Part shown: piece by piece, positions 17,612 through 25,608 of the stretch
Position numbering within the stretch: the first letter of the stretch is position 1
How the letters are laid out: each line of letters opens with the position of its first letter
From: JACRLV01 sp045863555
GTDB lineage: Bacteria; Planctomycetota; Phycisphaerae; UBA1845; Fen-1342
NCBI GenBank assembly: GCA_045863555.1
Contig: BTUU01000002.1
Span: 124,001-188,000, forward strand
Length of the DNA: 64,000 bases
Reading direction: 5' to 3'
The notes under the pieces: model-generated
Told to the model about the DNA's origin: nothing
Seen by the model: the letters and a program-made list of their open reading frames with translations, nothing else
Databases searched by the model: none
Translations under genes and position numbers: made by a program

Positions 17612-17652
17612 CAAGAAAGAGGAGCCGCCGCGACGAGCGCCGCGGCGGCTCC
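17612..17652 (-). terminator. Rho-independent terminator of the sugar-binding protein gene
   Basis: A perfect 12-base-pair stem GGAGCCGCCGCG/CGCGGCGGCTCC (17621-17632 with 17641-17652) has an 8-base loop. On the minus strand it is followed at once by TCTTTCTTG. It lies 23 bases after the stop at 17676. On the plus strand, where the tRNA would read through it, no T-run follows. Confidence 0.8.
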
Positions 17653-17675
17653 AATGACCTGCACGCTGGGACGCG

Positions 17676-18722
17676 TCAATACTGCCGCCCCGCCAGCACC
17701 TCCGGCGTTACCTGCGACTGCTCGAAAACGCCCTCTTCGGTGACGATCCGCTTCGGCACGCTCTCGCCCTTGCGGAGCTTTTCGATCACGTCGAAGAGCT
17801 GCGGGCCCAGCAGCGGGTTGCACTCGACCGAGCAGTTGAGCTTCTTGTCGAGCATCGCCTGGAACGCGTCGTGCACGCCGTCGATCGAGACGATCAGGAT
17901 GTCCGTGCCCGGCTTCTTGCCCGCGGCCTCGATCGCCTGGATCGCGCCAAGCGCCATGTCGTCGTTGTGGGCATAGAGCGCCGTGATCTGCGGGCCTTCG
18001 GGCGAGCGGAGGAACGCTTCGATCACTTCCTTGCCCTTGCCGCGCTCGAAGTTGCCGGACTGGCTCTTGATGATCTTCATCTCCGGATGTTTCGCGATGA
18101 CTTCCTCGAAGCCCTTCTTGCGGTCGATCGCCGGGGCGGACCCCGGCGTGCCCTGAAGCTCGGCGATCTGCGCCTTGCCGCCCGTCGCCTTGGCGAGCCA
18201 CTCGGCCGCGCGGCGGCCTTCTTCGATGAAATCCGAGCCGATGAACGTGACATAGAGCGAGTCGTCGTCGACCTTCACCGCGCGGTCGGTCAGGATGACG
18301 GGGATGCCGGCTTTCTTGGCCTCCTCGAGCACCGCCTGCCAACCGTCCTCGGTCTTGGGGCTGAAGGCGATGAAATCCACCTTCTGCTGGATGAACGAGC
18401 GGATCGCGCGGACCTGGTTCTCCTGCTCGCCCTGGGCGTCGGAGAATTTCAGCTCGATGCCGCGCTTCTCGGCCTCGCTCTTGATCGATTTCGTGTTGGC
18501 GGTCCGCCAGCCGCTCTCCGCGCCGATCTGGCTGAAGCCGACGACGATCTTGTCGGTCTTCCCGGTGGCGGTTGAATCGGTCGATGCGCTGGTCGATGAG
18601 TCGCCCGCCGGTTTCTCCGCCGGCTTGTCGCACGCGGTCGAGATCAGGCCGAGCAGCGCCGCGCAGCCGGCGATGAGCGGGAGCAGCAGGCGGCGGTGAT
18701 TCGTGGATGTCAGTCGGAACAT
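17676..18722 (-). CDS. Sugar ABC transporter substrate-binding lipoprotein (YtfQ-like)
   Basis: A 348-residue periplasmic-binding-protein type I. The start is the ATG at 18722, 6-7 bases after GGAG; a second ATG at 18734 overlaps that box and is less likely. Residues 1-30 form a signal sequence ending in LISTAC, a slightly unusual lipobox, followed by a Ser/Thr-rich tether. The mature part follows E. coli YtfQ (galactofuranose binding) closely in memory: KIVVGFSQIGAESGWR, KSEAEKRGIELKFSDAQG, IPVILTDRAV, ELQGTPGSAPAIDRKKGFEE and YAHNDDMALGAIQAIEAAG. No permease or ATPase gene is adjacent. Its divergence from araBD suggests arabinose or a related pentose as ligand. Confidence 0.9.
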   Translation of the reverse strand: MFRLTSTNHRRLLLPLIAGCAALLGLISTACDKPAEKPAGDSSTSASTDSTATGKTDKIVVGFSQIGAESGWRTANTKSIKSEAEKRGIELKFSDAQGEQENQVRAIRSFIQQKVDFIAFSPKTEDGWQAVLEEAKKAGIPVILTDRAVKVDDDSLYVTFIGSDFIEEGRRAAEWLAKATGGKAQIAELQGTPGSAPAIDRKKGFEEVIAKHPEMKIIKSQSGNFERGKGKEVIEAFLRSPEGPQITALYAHNDDMALGAIQAIEAAGKKPGTDILIVSIDGVHDAFQAMLDKKLNCSVECNPLLGPQLFDVIEKLRKGESVPKRIVTEEGVFEQSQVTPEVLAGRQY

Positions 18723-18836
18723 GTCGTTCTCCATTTCAGCGAGGATTCGGCTCGCGGGATCCTCGCTCGCGCGTCGGGCTCGGATTTCAGATTCGCCGGA
18801 ATCCGGAGCGAAACCCTCCGTTTTGCGATCCGCACT

Positions 18837-18870
18837 CTGCGGGTGGCGAGCCCCGCAGGCGGAGTATAAG
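18837..18870 (+). promoter_or_regulatory. Candidate araBD promoter with overlapping palindrome
   Basis: An inverted repeat CTGCGGG/CCCGCAG with an 8-base spacer (18837-18858) lies just upstream of a -10-like TATAAG (18865-18870) in the gap between the sugar-binding gene and araB. It would cover the -35 region of araB, a normal place for a repressor or activator site. A second, imperfect repeat (TTCGC at 18792, GCGAA at 18808) lies further upstream. No araC or lacI-type regulator gene is in the window. Confidence 0.4.
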
Positions 18871-18929
18871 CTTGAAGCGCGCCGCCGCTCAAAGGCGCAG
18901 CGCGCCCAATTCCAAAGGAGAATCTCGCG

Positions 18930-20615
18930 ATGTCGGCGCCGATGTTCGCACTCGGACTGGACTACGGCACGGGCAGCGTCCGCGCCCTGATCGTCGACAC
19001 GCGCGATGGCACGGAGGTCGCGACCAGCACGTTTGATTATCCGACCGGCGACGGCGGCGTCATCACCGACGCGCGCGACCCGAACCTGGCGCGCCAGAAT
19101 CCGCAGGACTATCTCACCGGCCTCCAGGCGACCGTCCGCGAAGCCCTTTCCGCTGCCGCCGCATACAAGGATTTCTCGCCGGATCGCATCGTCGGCATCG
19201 GCGTGGACACCACCGGCTCGACGCCCATTCCCGTCGACAAAACCGGCACGCCGCTGGCGCTCACCAGCGAGTTCAAGAACGACCCCGGCGCGCAGGCCTG
19301 GCTCTGGAAGGACCACACCTCCTTCGCCGAGGCGGCCGAGATCACCACGGCCGCGGCGGCCGGGGGTTTTCCCTATCTCGGAAAATGCGGCGGAACGTAC
19401 TCGTCCGAGTGGTACTGGTCGAAGATCCTGCACTGCGAACGGACCTGTCCGAAGGTCGCGGCCGCGGCGCAGGGCTGGGTCGAGCTCTGCGACTACATCC
19501 CCGCGTACCTGACCGGCGACACTGACCCGGCGCGGATCCAGCGCTCGATCTGTGCGGCCGGTCACAAGGCGATGTACCACCCGGCGTGGGAGGGGTTGCC
19601 CGCGGCGGCGTTTCTGGACGGGATTTCGCGCAATCTGTCGCGTTTTCGCTACGCGACTCCGGCGGTCGCGTCCGATCGCCGCGCCGGCGCGCTGGCGGCG
19701 AACATCGCCGCGCAGCTCGACCTGCCGGCGGGCATTCCCGTCGCGGTCGGGGCCTTCGACGCACACATGGGCGCGGTCGGCTCGGGCTGCGGGCCCGGGA
19801 CGCTGGTCAAGATCATGGGCACGTCGACCTGCGACTGCATGGTCGCGCCGCTGGAGTCAAAGCTCCCGGACATCCCCGGCGTCTGCGGGATCGTCCCAGA
19901 ATCGATCCTCCCCGGCATGTACGGCATCGAGGCCGGGCAGTCGGCAGTGGGGGATATCTTCGACTGGTTTGTGCGGCGGATCGCGCCCGGCGCGTTCGGG
20001 AGCGGCCCCGACGCGCACCGGAGGCTCGCCGAGGCGGCTGAAAGACTGCGACCGGGCGAGAGCGGCCTGGTTGCGCTCGACTGGCACAACGGAAACCGCA
20101 CGGTGCTCGTCGATCCGCGCCTGACAGGTCTCATCGTCGGCGAGCATCTGCACACGACGCCGCCGGAGATCTACCGGGCGCTCATCGAGGCGACGGCGTT
20201 CGGGGCGTTGAAGATCATCGACCGGCTCGAGGAGTACGGCGTGAAGGTCGCCCGGATCGTGAACTGCGGCGGCATCGCGGAGAAGAGCCCGCTGACAATG
20301 CAGATCTACGCCGACGTGACGGGGCGGCCGATGCAGATTAGCCGGTCGGCGCAGACGTGCGCCCTGGGTGCGGCGATCTTCGGCGCGGTCGTGGGCGGGG
20401 CGCACGCCGACGTCCCGGCGGCGCAGCGGGCGATGACGGGGACCAAGTCGACCGTCTATTCGCCGATCGCGGCGCACACGGCCGTCTATCGGAAGCTGTA
20501 CGCGCTGTACACGCAGCTCCACGACGCGTTCGGCATTCGCGGCACGACGGTGTCGCTCGCGAACGTGATGAAGGAGCTGTTCGATATCCGCCGTGCCGCG
20601 GGGAAGATCGAATGA
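18930..20615 (+). CDS. araB: Ribulokinase
   Basis: AraB phosphorylates L-ribulose to L-ribulose 5-phosphate with ATP, the second step of L-arabinose catabolism. The 561-residue length is that of AraB (about 560), longer than most FGGY kinases. The N-terminal phosphate loop is GLDYGTGSVRALIVD (about 9-23). TGSTPIPVD and KDHTSFAEAAEIT follow in the first domain. KIMGTSTCDCMV lies near 293-304, and the adenosine motif NCGGIAEKSPLTMQIYAD near 446-463. AAAGGAG lies 8-9 bases before the ATG. The stop overlaps the araD start as ATGA. Confidence 0.95.
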   Translation: MSAPMFALGLDYGTGSVRALIVDTRDGTEVATSTFDYPTGDGGVITDARDPNLARQNPQDYLTGLQATVREALSAAAAYKDFSPDRIVGIGVDTTGSTPIPVDKTGTPLALTSEFKNDPGAQAWLWKDHTSFAEAAEITTAAAAGGFPYLGKCGGTYSSEWYWSKILHCERTCPKVAAAAQGWVELCDYIPAYLTGDTDPARIQRSICAAGHKAMYHPAWEGLPAAAFLDGISRNLSRFRYATPAVASDRRAGALAANIAAQLDLPAGIPVAVGAFDAHMGAVGSGCGPGTLVKIMGTSTCDCMVAPLESKLPDIPGVCGIVPESILPGMYGIEAGQSAVGDIFDWFVRRIAPGAFGSGPDAHRRLAEAAERLRPGESGLVALDWHNGNRTVLVDPRLTGLIVGEHLHTTPPEIYRALIEATAFGALKIIDRLEEYGVKVARIVNCGGIAEKSPLTMQIYADVTGRPMQISRSAQTCALGAAIFGAVVGGAHADVPAAQRAMTGTKSTVYSPIAAHTAVYRKLYALYTQLHDAFGIRGTTVSLANVMKELFDIRRAAGKIE

Positions 20616-21334
20616 CGGCGGCCGCGCAGCCAAATTCGGTCGACGAACTCCGCGCGGCGGTCTGCCGGGCGAACCGCGATCTTGCCGCGCACAACCTCGT
20701 CACGCTCACGTGGGGTAACGTGAGCGGCATCGCGGCGGATCGCTCGCGCGTCGTCATCAAGCCCAGCGGCGTGCCGTACGAACAGCTCACGCCCGCACAG
20801 ATGGTCGTCGTCGACCTTGACGGCCGGGTTGTCGAGGGCACGCTGAACCCGTCGACCGACACGCCGACGCACGTGCACTTGTACAAGTCGTTTCCGCAGA
20901 TCGGCGGCATCACGCACACGCACAGCCTGTACGCGACGATGTTCGCCCAGGCGCGGCGCGAAATCCCCTGCCTGGGGACGACGCATGCGGACCACTTCTA
21001 CGGCCCGGTGCCTGTGACGCGGGCCCTGACGCCGGAGGAGGTGCGCGAGGCGTACGAACTCAACACCGGCCGGGTCATCGTCGAGCGGATGCGATCGATC
21101 GACGCGGTCGCGACGCCGGGCGTCCTGGTCGCGGGGCATGCGCCGTTCACCTGGGGGCCGACGCCGGCGAAGAGCCTCGAAAACGCGATCGCCCTCGAAG
21201 CGATCGCGCAGATGGCGCTGGGGACGCTGCGCCTGCGCGAGGACGCGCCGGTGCTGGAGCCGCACATCCTCGACGTTCACCATGAGCGCAAGCATGGCCG
21301 GGGCGCCTACTACGGCCAGCGCGGCGGGGCGTAA
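20612..21334 (+). CDS. araD: L-ribulose-5-phosphate 4-epimerase
   Basis: AraD converts L-ribulose 5-phosphate to D-xylulose 5-phosphate, which enters the pentose phosphate pathway. The protein has 240 residues, close to the usual 231. It is a class II aldolase-fold zinc enzyme: TWGNVSG and KPSGVPYEQL bind phosphate in the N-terminal third. GITHTHSLYATMF gives two zinc histidines near 99-101. THADHFYGP carries the catalytic aspartate region, and the third zinc histidine lies in VAGHAPFTWG (about 175). It is translationally coupled to araB. The isomerase AraA, needed before AraB, is not in the window. Confidence 0.94.
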   Translation: MTAAAQPNSVDELRAAVCRANRDLAAHNLVTLTWGNVSGIAADRSRVVIKPSGVPYEQLTPAQMVVVDLDGRVVEGTLNPSTDTPTHVHLYKSFPQIGGITHTHSLYATMFAQARREIPCLGTTHADHFYGPVPVTRALTPEEVREAYELNTGRVIVERMRSIDAVATPGVLVAGHAPFTWGPTPAKSLENAIALEAIAQMALGTLRLREDAPVLEPHILDVHHERKHGRGAYYGQRGGA

Positions 21335-21430
21335 TCGATCTCTCGACGTATTCTTGCGGGAATTGACATTCCGCCGCAGCGCGGAGATCGTGCACTTTCG
21401 CGGGCGTATTGACCGCCCGAGGAGGCTTCC

Positions 21431-22549
21431 ATGATTGATCCGCGTATCACCCGTCTCGCCGACGTGCTCGTGAACTACTCCTGCACCGTCAAACCCGGCG
21501 AAAAGATCCTCATCGAGGCGATCGACGTGCCCCACGAGATTGCCACCGAGTGCGTCCGCCTCGCATTCAAGTCCGGCGGCCATCCGCTCGTCACGCTGAA
21601 GAGCAACCAGATCAACCGGGCGCTGATGATGGGCGGCACCCGCGAGCAGTGGGACCTCATCAAGGACGTCGAGAAGCTGCGCATGGAGAACGTGCAGTGC
21701 TACCTCGGCATCCGCGGCAACCCGAACGTGAACGAGCTGTCGGATGTGCCGGCCGAGAAGCAGAAGATCTACGAATCGACGGTCTGGAAGCAGGTGCATG
21801 GGGACGTCCGGGTGAAGAAGACGCGCTGGTGCGTGCTGCGCTGGCCGAGCCCGTCGATGGCCCAGCTGGCGAACATGTCGACGGAGGCGTTCGAGGATTT
21901 CTACTTCAACGTCTGCACGATGGACTACGCGAAGATGGGCCGGGCGATGCAGGCGCTGAAGAAGCGGATGGAGGCGACCGACAAAGTTCATCTGAAGGGG
22001 CCGGGCGAGACGGACCTGAAATTCTCGATCAAGGGCATCCCCGCGATTCCGTGCGACGGCAAGCTGAACATCCCCGACGGCGAGGTCTTTACCGCCCCGG
22101 TGCGAAACAGCGTCAACGGCGTGATCAGCTACAACGCCCCGACGCTCTACCGCGGCGTGACACACGAGAACGTGCGGTTCGAGTTCCGCGACGGCAAGAT
22201 CGTCAATGCGTCGAGCAGCAATACCAAGGCGCTGAACGAGGTGCTCGACAGCGATGAGGGCGCCCGGTACATCGGCGAGTTCGCCGTCGGCTTTAACCCG
22301 TACATCGAAAAGCCGATGAAGGACATCCTGTTTGACGAGAAGATCGCGGGGAGCATTCACTTCACGCCGGGGCGGGCGTACGAGGAAGCATTTAACGGCA
22401 ACGAGAGCGAAATCCACTGGGACCTCGTGCTCATCCAGCGGCCGGACTACGGCGGCGGGGAGATGTGGTTTGACGGTCAGTGCGTTCGGAAGGATGGCAT
22501 CTTCCTGACGGATGACCTGAAGCCGCTGAATCCGGAGAATTTGAAGTAG
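21431..22549 (+). CDS. M29 family aminopeptidase
   Basis: A 372-residue cytoplasmic metallo-aminopeptidase of the AmpS/AmpII (M29) family, removing N-terminal residues from peptides. Family features are the N-terminal LADVLVNYSCTVKPGEKILIE, GEVFTAPVRNSVNG near 217, the metal-binding YIGEFAVGFNP near 280, SIHFTPGRAY near 312, and SEIHWDLVLIQRP near 327, which includes the HxD ligands. GAGGAGG lies 5 bases before the ATG. A consensus -35 TTGACA is present at 21364-21369 without a good -10 box. The gene stands alone between araD and the PIN gene; a link to arabinose use is not implied. Confidence 0.92.
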   Translation: MIDPRITRLADVLVNYSCTVKPGEKILIEAIDVPHEIATECVRLAFKSGGHPLVTLKSNQINRALMMGGTREQWDLIKDVEKLRMENVQCYLGIRGNPNVNELSDVPAEKQKIYESTVWKQVHGDVRVKKTRWCVLRWPSPSMAQLANMSTEAFEDFYFNVCTMDYAKMGRAMQALKKRMEATDKVHLKGPGETDLKFSIKGIPAIPCDGKLNIPDGEVFTAPVRNSVNGVISYNAPTLYRGVTHENVRFEFRDGKIVNASSSNTKALNEVLDSDEGARYIGEFAVGFNPYIEKPMKDILFDEKIAGSIHFTPGRAYEEAFNGNESEIHWDLVLIQRPDYGGGEMWFDGQCVRKDGIFLTDDLKPLNPENLK

Positions 22550-22567
22550 AACGTCTGGGAACATCCG

Positions 22568-23047
22568 ATGGCAGTGATCTACGTCGAGACAACCGTCTGG
22601 TCGTTTGCGTTCGCAGATGACTCGCCTGACTACACGGCAGACACGCTGCGATTCTTTGATCGCTGTCGTTCCGGCGAGTACGAGACTCGAATCAGCGGTG
22701 TAGTTGTGGAGGAGATTGCCCGCGCTCCAGCGAACCGACGCGTGGCGATGGAGGCGCTGATCGCAGAAATTGGCTCCTCGATCATCCCCGCTTCGCCCGA
22801 GGCCGATGAGTTGGCGGCCGCCTTTGTACGACTGGGGGCGGTTCCGCCGAGCAAACCATCGGATGCAGCTCACGTGGCGACGGCGTTCGTCGGACAATGC
22901 GACGTTCTCGTGTCCTGGAATTTCAGGCATATCGCAAATGTACGGCGCACGGAGAAATTCAATGCTATCGCGGTTCTTTGGGGCTACACTAATGGAATGA
23001 CAATCGTCTCGCCGGCAGAGGTGCAGTATGGCAACGATCAAGCCTGA
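22568..23047 (+). CDS. PIN-domain protein (VapC-like toxin candidate)
   Basis: A 159-residue protein with a PIN-like fold. The first acidic residue is in VIYVETTVWSFAF (Glu where most PIN toxins have Asp). A conserved Glu is in VVVEEIARAP near 50, the acidic DAAHVATAF near 99, and DVLVSWNFRHIANV near 116-129. The missing first Asp is seen in some PIN subfamilies, so activity is uncertain. Many PIN proteins are site-specific RNases and toxins. A 66-residue gene with a good ribosome-binding site overlaps its 3' end by 20 bases and would be the antitoxin, in the less usual toxin-first order. Confidence 0.8.
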   Translation: MAVIYVETTVWSFAFADDSPDYTADTLRFFDRCRSGEYETRISGVVVEEIARAPANRRVAMEALIAEIGSSIIPASPEADELAAAFVRLGAVPPSKPSDAAHVATAFVGQCDVLVSWNFRHIANVRRTEKFNAIAVLWGYTNGMTIVSPAEVQYGNDQA

Positions 23048-23228
23048 TTCCAAAGCGCTGACCGATGTCAGGCAATGGCGCGAAGAAGTGGCCGCCGAGC
23101 TGGTGAATCAGACAGTTGACGAGAGAAACCGCCGGGTCAGGGAGATCGCGGATCGGCTTGGTTTGAGGGTGCTGCAACCTTCTGAGCTCCGGAAGCCGAG
23201 TGCCGACACGAATCGCCGCGCCGGTTGA
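23028..23228 (+). CDS. Small protein, putative antitoxin of the PIN gene
   Basis: A 66-residue, strongly charged protein that starts inside the PIN gene, with AGAGG 5-7 bases upstream of its ATG. It is predicted to be mostly helical: ALTDVRQWREEVAAELVNQT, then VDERNRRVREIADRLGL, with a short basic tail. I see no defined DNA-binding fold such as MazE or ribbon-helix-helix. The pairing with a PIN protein by gene overlap is the only functional clue. It could instead be a neutralising peptide without DNA binding. Confidence 0.65.
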   Translation: MATIKPDSKALTDVRQWREEVAAELVNQTVDERNRRVREIADRLGLRVLQPSELRKPSADTNRRAG

Positions 23229-23267
23229 GGGTTTCGCTTTACCGGCATTTTGCGAGAATCCTCTGCA

Positions 23268-23504
23268 ATGGATCATGACGACCAATTCTCGTTCACGCTC
23301 TTGGACGGCATGCCTCGTCCCGATCGGCCGATAAACCTGCCCGATGGCACCCGTGGGGTCGCGATTCTCCGGCAACTGTTCGTCCGCGCGACTGGGCTCA
23401 CGCGCACCGAATCGCTCGCGGCAATTCGGCGAATCGGTGAGTCGGGAGTATTCAACTCGGGCGGGCATAAGCTCTCGTGCGCCGAGTTGGACGAGGGCGG
23501 GTGA
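23268..23504 (+). CDS. Small hypothetical protein in the toxin-antitoxin islet
   Basis: A 78-residue open frame starting with ATG at 23268 (MDHDDQFSFTLLDGMPRP). Codon use is mildly GC-biased at the third position, as in real genes here, but there is no clear ribosome-binding site and no recognised domain. It lies between the PIN pair and the ParE pair. It could be a small orphan gene, a remnant, or chance. Confidence 0.3.
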   Translation: MDHDDQFSFTLLDGMPRPDRPINLPDGTRGVAILRQLFVRATGLTRTESLAAIRRIGESGVFNSGGHKLSCAELDEGG

Positions 23505-23578
23505 TCCAAAGGTCGTCGCGTGCGAGGTCGCGGCGGTTCTTCAGAGGATGACGAGGGCGCCGGGCGATTTTCTCGCGA

Positions 23579-23896
23579 TTACTTGAGGTCCAGGCCGAGG
23601 GCATCCTCGAGGCGACGAAACCCGTGAACAACCGCGAGTACGATCACGGATTCGCGCGGCCCAGGTTCGATAGAGTAGATGATCCGGTAGTCCTTCCACG
23701 TTCGCTGCCGGATTGATGGGTCATCGAACTCCGGCACGATTCTGCCGGAACGAGGGAAGGTCGAAAGCCTATCGACCACGCCGACAATGTCGTTCACTGC
23801 GTGGGCGGCACGGCTTTCGGAATCGCGGGCGATAAACGCGGCGATTTCCCGCAGGTCGGCAATCGCTCGCGGATGCCATTCTATCGAGACAGCCAT
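23579..23896 (-). CDS. RelE/ParE family toxin
   Basis: A 105-residue ParE-type toxin. It has the fold pattern VSIEWHPRAIADLREIAAFIARDS, then DIVGVVDRLSTFPRSGRIVPE, RQRTWKDYRIIYSIEP, and VIVLAVVHGFRRLE. The Arg-x-x-Trp...Tyr-Arg-Ile-Ile-Tyr strand and C-terminal VVHGFRR match ParE members. ParE toxins inhibit DNA gyrase, whereas RelE toxins cleave mRNA on the ribosome; the typical RelE catalytic set is not evident. The start lies 16 bases inside the antitoxin gene, so the two are co-translated, antitoxin first. Confidence 0.88.
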   Translation of the reverse strand: MAVSIEWHPRAIADLREIAAFIARDSESRAAHAVNDIVGVVDRLSTFPRSGRIVPEFDDPSIRQRTWKDYRIIYSIEPGPRESVIVLAVVHGFRRLEDALGLDLK

Positions 23897-24075
23897 CGTC
23901 GCAGCCTGCGCTTGGCCTCTGCATGCGAAACGGTCCGGCCTTCACGCGACTCTTGAAGACGCTGTTCGATCTTCAAGCGAAAGTACAGGTCGGAAAGCAC
24001 TTCATCAACCGATGCCTCGTCCGGCATGGACCGAAGGATCGCCAGCGCACGCCGCCTTGCCGTTGTCGCTTTCAT
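23881..24075 (-). CDS. Antitoxin partner of the ParE toxin
   Basis: A 64-residue protein of the 'addiction module' helical antitoxin type. The middle and C-terminal pattern (DEASVDEVLSDLYFRLKIEQ, then RTVSHAEAKRRLRRWL) resembles the family in which a DDIM-YxxYVRQKIE stretch is followed by SHEEVK-R. The start at 24075 is supported by a TATGAT box at 24083-24088, which puts the transcript start almost at the ATG; an in-frame ATG at 24087 would lie upstream of that. The toxin gene overlaps its 3' end. Confidence 0.8.
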   Translation of the reverse strand: MKATTARRRALAILRSMPDEASVDEVLSDLYFRLKIEQRLQESREGRTVSHAEAKRRLRRWLSR

Positions 24076-24082
24076 ATCCCCT

Positions 24083-24088
24083 ATCATA
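24083..24088 (-). promoter_or_regulatory. -10 box of the parDE-like module
   Basis: TATGAT on the minus strand, seven bases before the antitoxin ATG at 24075, implying a leaderless or near-leaderless message. No -35 box at good spacing is visible. Confidence 0.4.
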
Positions 24089-24146
24089 GCAAACGCGGTC
24101 AAGACGCGATGTCGGTAACCGCGCGCGACCGCACCGCGGAGCCTCC

Positions 24147-24875
24147 ATGCCCCCGATCCGCATCGCCATGTGGTCCGGCCCGCGCAATATCTCCACGGCA
24201 ATGATGCGCTCCTGGGAAAACCGCCCCGACACCGCCGTCGTCGACGAACCCCTCTACGCGCACTACCTGAAAACCACCGGCCTCGACCACCCCGGCCGCG
24301 AAGACGTCATCCGCTGCCACGAGTCCGATTGGCGTAAGGTCGTCGCCGCACTCACCGGCCCCGTCCCCGGCGGCCGGGCGATCTACTACCAGAAGCACAT
24401 GTCGCACCACCTGCTGCCGAATATCGACCGCCGCTGGCTAGCCGATCTCACGCATGCGTTTCTGATCCGCGACCCGCGGGAGATGCTCACCTCGCTCATC
24501 CGCAACATCCCCAACCCGACGCTCGCCGACACCGGCCTCCCGCAGCAGCTCGAGATCATCGACCTCGTGAAAGCCCGTACGCACCGCACGCCGCCCGTCG
24601 TCGGCGCCCGCGACATTCTCACCGATCCGCCCGCGATGCTCCGCAAGCTCTGCGACGCCCTCGGCGTCCCGTTCCGCGAAGAGATGCTCCGCTGGCCGCC
24701 CGGCCGGCGCGAGACCGACGGCAACTGGGCCCCGCACTGGTACGCTGCGGTCGAAAAATCGACCGGCTTTGAATCCTACCGCCCCAAGCACGAACCCGTC
24801 CCCGCGTCGCTCCGGCCGCTGCTGGACGAGTGCCTCGCGTGTTATGAGCGCCTGTCCGCGCTCGCGATTCGCTGA
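24147..24875 (+). CDS. Sulfotransferase-like protein
   Basis: A 242-residue protein with the PAPS 5'-phosphosulfate loop near the start (IAMWSGPRNISTAMMRSW, residues 6-23). THAFLIRDPREMLTSL near 105-120 is the usual 3'-phosphate-binding arginine/serine region of sulfotransferases. The family is annotated as sulfotransferase-like, and homologues are sometimes fused or linked to aminotransferases; the acceptor is unknown. There is no signal peptide or membrane segment. It is transcribed divergently from the ParE module, with 71 bases between starts, and stands alone. Confidence 0.82.
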   Translation: MPPIRIAMWSGPRNISTAMMRSWENRPDTAVVDEPLYAHYLKTTGLDHPGREDVIRCHESDWRKVVAALTGPVPGGRAIYYQKHMSHHLLPNIDRRWLADLTHAFLIRDPREMLTSLIRNIPNPTLADTGLPQQLEIIDLVKARTHRTPPVVGARDILTDPPAMLRKLCDALGVPFREEMLRWPPGRRETDGNWAPHWYAAVEKSTGFESYRPKHEPVPASLRPLLDECLACYERLSALAIR

Positions 24876-25034
24876 ATTCCGGACATTTCGCCGATCCGGG
24901 CGCCATAACAAGTGGCTCCGGCACGGACCTTGCAACGAATCCGCGATTGTTAAGACATGATGAAGTGTCTATTCAGGCGGCGACTGGAAGCTGCCGATGG
25001 TACCGACGGCCATCCTCTCGGGGATTCAGTCGTC

Positions 25035-25517
25035 ATGCAGCAGCGGGATCTTCAATCGACGATGTCGCTCGCCGGCGTTGAGCTGGCAGGGGCCATCGAC
25101 CGCCCGCAGCCCTCGCGCCGCGCCGCCGCCTGGCAGGCGCTCGTCGCGATCGCCGGCCAGTTCGACCGCTCGCGGCGCGTCATCCTGCTGCTCGCCGCGG
25201 TCTGGGTCCTGAATGCCTTCGACCTGTGCTTCACGATCATCGAGTCCAACGGCCGGTTCTTCCGGGAGCTGAATCCGATGGCCGCCCAGCTCCTGGATAC
25301 CCCGTTCGCCCTTGCGACGTACAAGGTCTCGCTGGTGTTCATGGGCTCGTTCATCCTGATCAAGTACCGCCGCCGACGGATTTCCGAGCTCGGCTGCTGG
25401 TTCCTCCTGTGCACGTACAGCTACCTGTGGGTGCGCTGGGCCGAGTATTACGACCATCTCACGGTCACGCTCAACGACCCCTGCGTCGTCACGCCGCTGA
25501 GTTCGACGCTGCCCTGA
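25035..25517 (+). CDS. DUF5658-type membrane protein
   Basis: About 160 residues from the ATG at 25035, which has CGGGGA 9 bases upstream. A longer start at 24957 has no ribosome-binding site and adds codons atypical for the window. After a cytoplasmic tail, three membrane segments are visible: ILLLAAVWVLNAFDLCFTII, LATYKVSLVFMGSFILI, and ELGCWFLLCTYSYLWVRW. ELNPMAAQLL between the first two is typical of DUF5658 proteins. Function unknown. It is followed after 91 bases by the CCA-adding enzyme gene on the same strand. Confidence 0.7.
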   Translation: MQQRDLQSTMSLAGVELAGAIDRPQPSRRAAAWQALVAIAGQFDRSRRVILLLAAVWVLNAFDLCFTIIESNGRFFRELNPMAAQLLDTPFALATYKVSLVFMGSFILIKYRRRRISELGCWFLLCTYSYLWVRWAEYYDHLTVTLNDPCVVTPLSSTLP

Positions 25518-25608
25518 CTCTCCGCGGGGTTCGCAGCCGGACGTCCGCGTTTCCGATTTGTCCGGCCGATCTTCCGAACAACGGGCGATTGTGCCCGCTG
25601 CCTTTATC

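Noticed and set aside
18723..19766. Upstream extension of the sugar-binding protein frame, open for about 350 codons across araB
   Set aside because: It is antisense to a well-supported ribulokinase and arginine-rich. The lipoprotein signal and a ribosome-binding site mark the start at 18722.
20486..23053. Open frame of about 850 codons on the minus strand across araD, the aminopeptidase and the PIN gene
   Set aside because: It is antisense to three recognised genes. Its composition (Arg, His, Val, Asp) is that of a shadow frame in GC-rich DNA and it has no domain.
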